Assembly (NCBI GenBank): GCA_014825775.1
Contig: MVAQ01000057.1
Span: forward strand, 39,030-103,029
Direction of reading: 5' to 3'
Source of the DNA: Krasilnikovozyma curviuscula
Taxonomy: Eukaryota; Basidiomycota; Tremellomycetes; Cystofilobasidiales; Mrakiaceae
Length of the DNA: 64,000 nucleotides
Part shown: in pieces, positions 61,490 through 64,000 of the stretch
Numbering within the stretch: the first letter of the stretch is position 1
Layout: the number at the start of each line of letters is the position of its first letter
Translations under genes and position numbers: made by a program
The notes under the pieces: generated by a model
Seen by the model: the letters and a program-made list of their open reading frames with translations, nothing else
Databases searched by the model: none
Told to the model about the DNA's origin: nothing

Positions 61490-64000
61490 ATGTCAGCTGT
61501 CGTCAACCTCAAGACGGTGCTGCGTCGAATCGCTGGAATCTCGTCGACCCACCCAGTCGAAGTCATCGTCCTTGTCTTCATTATCGTAACCTGGACGTAT
61601 TTTCAGCTGTTGTATGCTGTCAAGAACTCAGACTTGTAAGTGCCCCCCTCCAGGTTTGCTCGACGTGTCACGACTGAAACGCCATTGCTGTTTGTCCTGA
61701 CAATCCATCGCCCCGGCCAGCTTTTCTGATTCTTTACCAGCTTCCACTGCCATAAAAGGATCCACCATATATCGACCTTCACTCAGTTCAGATCCCACAG
61801 CCTGGCTCCCAGTTTCGTTAGACGATTGGAAAACCGTTAAAGACATTGGTAACTTACCCACCAGCTCCTTGGCCTCAACAGGCCCTCACTCAAAGACAAC
61901 AAGAGCAGTACACGTTAAACAGGTCGTCCTCAGCGTGGATGCGTTCGAAAACCGAAGGAAATTCCAGACGGGGGCTCGAGAGCGCGAAGGCAGCGGCTCG
62001 AGGTTTTTCGAAGAGGAGGATGACGAGGAGGATGGCTGGCTGGAGAGTGTATTGGTCGGAGGGGATCTGGAAGAAATCCTTGGTAACAACATTAAGGAGC
62101 AGGGTCTCATGGCTGATTCAGTAAAGAAAACCCTTTCGGTCTTTGAAACGTACCTGAACGATGCTCTCTCAGCACCATACCACCATCTCTCAAATCACTC
62201 CAACTTCTTAGCTGGGTCGCGTACAAGCAGCGCAATATCGGAAGGATTCCCTCTCACCTTCTCCAACGACCTCTGTTATGTCCCACCTTCCACCTCTGAT
62301 GCGCCGACAACACAATCGTGCTTTCAGCTTACAACCCTCACACCTCGAACAGCGCTCCTCACCTTTGCATTCTCAGTTCTGCCGAACTCTCTCCCCCCAT
62401 CCTCAAACCTCCTACTCTCCAACCCACCAGTTTCACCAAAAGCGTTCTCCGCGCTCTTCGTCAAGAGTCTTCCTACATTACCTGTCTTCTCAATGGAAGG
62501 GATCTCCATCTCACCTCGAAATCCTGAATCTACCGCTGGAAGTAAAGTCTGGGGTGGGGAGAAGATTATTGCCGGAAAAAGGATCAGTGAGATGAAGTCC
62601 ATGTAAGTAACGCATTTTCATGACGCCGAGTGATCAACATATGCTGAACACTCACTTTTTCTAGGCAATGGATGTCTTATGCAATCTTTGCATTGGTGAT
62701 GCGCTTCTGGACCCTGGCTAAAGTGAGCTTTACCCTTTCTTTGCCCGTCCGACCTCGTTTGCTGAGCTGGACCTGTTCACGACTACAGCAAGCGGACTCT
62801 GCAGATATCTGCATCGTCCTATTTGGTTACATTGTCATGCATGCGACGTTTGCCAGGCTGTTCCTCAACATGAAGCGACTTGTTGGAAACTCGTTCTGGT
62901 TGGCTGGCGGGGTCCTGGTCTCATCAACCTTTGCCTTCTTGCTTGCGTTGTTGGGAGCATATCTTCTTGGGGTGCCGGTAGATCCTGTCGGTCTCAGGTG
63001 GGTAACTTAATCTGTGTTATTGCTATTCATGGTGCTGTAGCTAAGGAAACCTCTATCGTCTTTCCAGTGAAGCTCTTCCTTTCCTCGTCATCACGGTTGG
63101 ATTCGACAAGCCATTCGCGTTGGCCAAATCAGTCTTCACCAGTCCAGACATCACTCCAGTGATCTTGAAAAAGAAACCTGTTATCGAACCTGGATCTTCT
63201 GATGAGCTAGCTTCAAAACCGGCTGAAAAGACCACGTACGCTTGGGCACCACCTGTACCAGCTCATCAAATCGTGGTGACTGCAGTGGACACTGTTGGTC
63301 CCTCTATCGTCAGAGATTTTGCATTGGAAGTTTTTGTCTTGGTTGTTGGAGCTGCTTCTGGTATTGGCGGTTTGAGGGAATTCTGTCATTTGGCAGCTCT
63401 GATCCTGATTGCAGATTGCTGCTTCATCTTCTCGTTCTACGTGGCCATTTTGAGTGTCATGGTTGAGGTCGGTCACATTATTCGTTTCCTTTCTTTTTTA
63501 TTCTGAGACTCATTGTTTCACCTCTAGATCCACCGTATATCGATCATCAGAGGATTGAGATCTGGAAGCAGCAACGTTTCTGGAACTACTACTCCTGCCA
63601 CTCCAAGTGATGAACGGGCCGGTGTCGTCATCAGGTCCAATGGTCTCAGAAGCGACCCCCCTATTGTCAACAACAACCCAACTGCTCGCCTAAAGCTGTT
63701 CTTGGTTTGTTCTGTTCCTTGTTGTATTTTATAGCTACGGTTACTGACCAGACTTGTTCTATAGCTTGTTGCCTTCATTGCACTCCATGCTTTGAATCTT
63801 TGTACAACCCTTACGGAATCCACTGCTCTCAAAAGGCACTCGGCGCACACACCGGTCGCATCCTCAACTGCTTCCCGCGTCGACACTAACAATCCAATGG
63901 TGTCACCAGTCCTTTCTGAGCTCATCCGACTACTAAAAGTGTCGTCTCTGAAGCGGTCGTTCCTGGTGCGGTCGTCAAGTCTGTCCTCAAGACGACCGTG
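61490..64000 (+). CDS. HMG1: HMG-CoA reductase, N-terminal membrane part (cut by window end)
   Basis: Start and membrane domain of the ER enzyme that commits acetyl units to sterol synthesis. Exons seen: 61490-61635, 61721-62602, 62665-62722, 62789-62997, 63068-63467, 63528 to about 63702, then a further exon to the window edge. TM1 is EVIVLVFIIVTWTYFQLLYAV. A ~300-residue lumenal region with an acidic stretch follows. Then comes the sterol-sensing domain: MSYAIFALVMRFWTLAK, CIVLFGYIVMHATFARLFLNMKRLVG, ALPFLVITVGFDKPFALAKSVF, and FALEVFVLVVGAASGIGGLREFCHLAALILIADCCFIFSFYVAIL. The catalytic domain lies beyond the window, so activity cannot be judged. Frame in the last ~80 bases is uncertain; a short intron there is possible. 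Confidence 0.9.

Overview
The window reads as nuclear chromosomal DNA of a basidiomycete yeast, most likely a tremellomycete close to Cryptococcus or Kwoniella. The signs are intron-dense genes (introns mostly 50-100 nt, several micro-exons), short intergenic gaps, CT-rich acceptor tracts, and a recognisably fungal gene set (Yak1 kinase, She9/Mdm33, Ams1, Nbl1/borealin, Tma22, HMG-CoA reductase). There is no rRNA, tRNA, CRISPR array or intact transposon that I can support. Exon coordinates below come from hand splicing; models marked as length-checked sum to a multiple of three and join recognisable protein.

Layout. 0.2-4.8 kb: YAK1 kinase (+). 5.1-5.6: orphan ORF (-). 6.2-10.0: ankyrin protein (-), divergent from a Zn2Cys6 transcription factor at 10.9-14.8 (+). 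15.1-16.8: RluA-type pseudouridine synthase (-), divergent from mitochondrial SHE9/MDM33 at 16.9-18.3 (+). 18.6-20.1: glucose-6-phosphate 1-epimerase (+). 20.1-24.6 is gene-poor and holds one small predicted membrane protein. 24.6-25.8: GNAT acetyltransferase (+). 26.1-27.4: ribosomal protein eS8 (-) with one long intron. 28.5-29.1: mitochondrial membrane orphan (+). 30.6-32.0: short-chain dehydrogenase (+).

32.5-44.8 kb holds three paralogous F-box-like genes (one +, two -). Between the first and the other two lie TMA22/DENR (+), an O-methyltransferase-like gene (-), a tail-anchored FHA-domain protein (-) and a 2-oxoglutarate/Fe(II) oxygenase (-). The third F-box-like copy has a one-base frameshift near its C-terminus. 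45.5-46.8: borealin/Nbl1-like subunit (+).

47.2-61.0 kb is the most coherent functional block: an allantoate-permease-type MFS gene (-), alpha-mannosidase AMS1 (+), a sugar-porter MFS gene (+) and a second allantoate-permease-type MFS gene (+). The divergent AMS1/MFS promoter and the promoter of the last MFS gene share two exact motifs (TGAGCAACGGTA and a palindrome AGCGGNCCGCT) in the same order. A related CGG-N-CCG core lies upstream of the sugar porter. I infer a possible co-regulated mannoside or glycan scavenging cluster. The window ends inside HMG-CoA reductase (61.5 kb onward, +).
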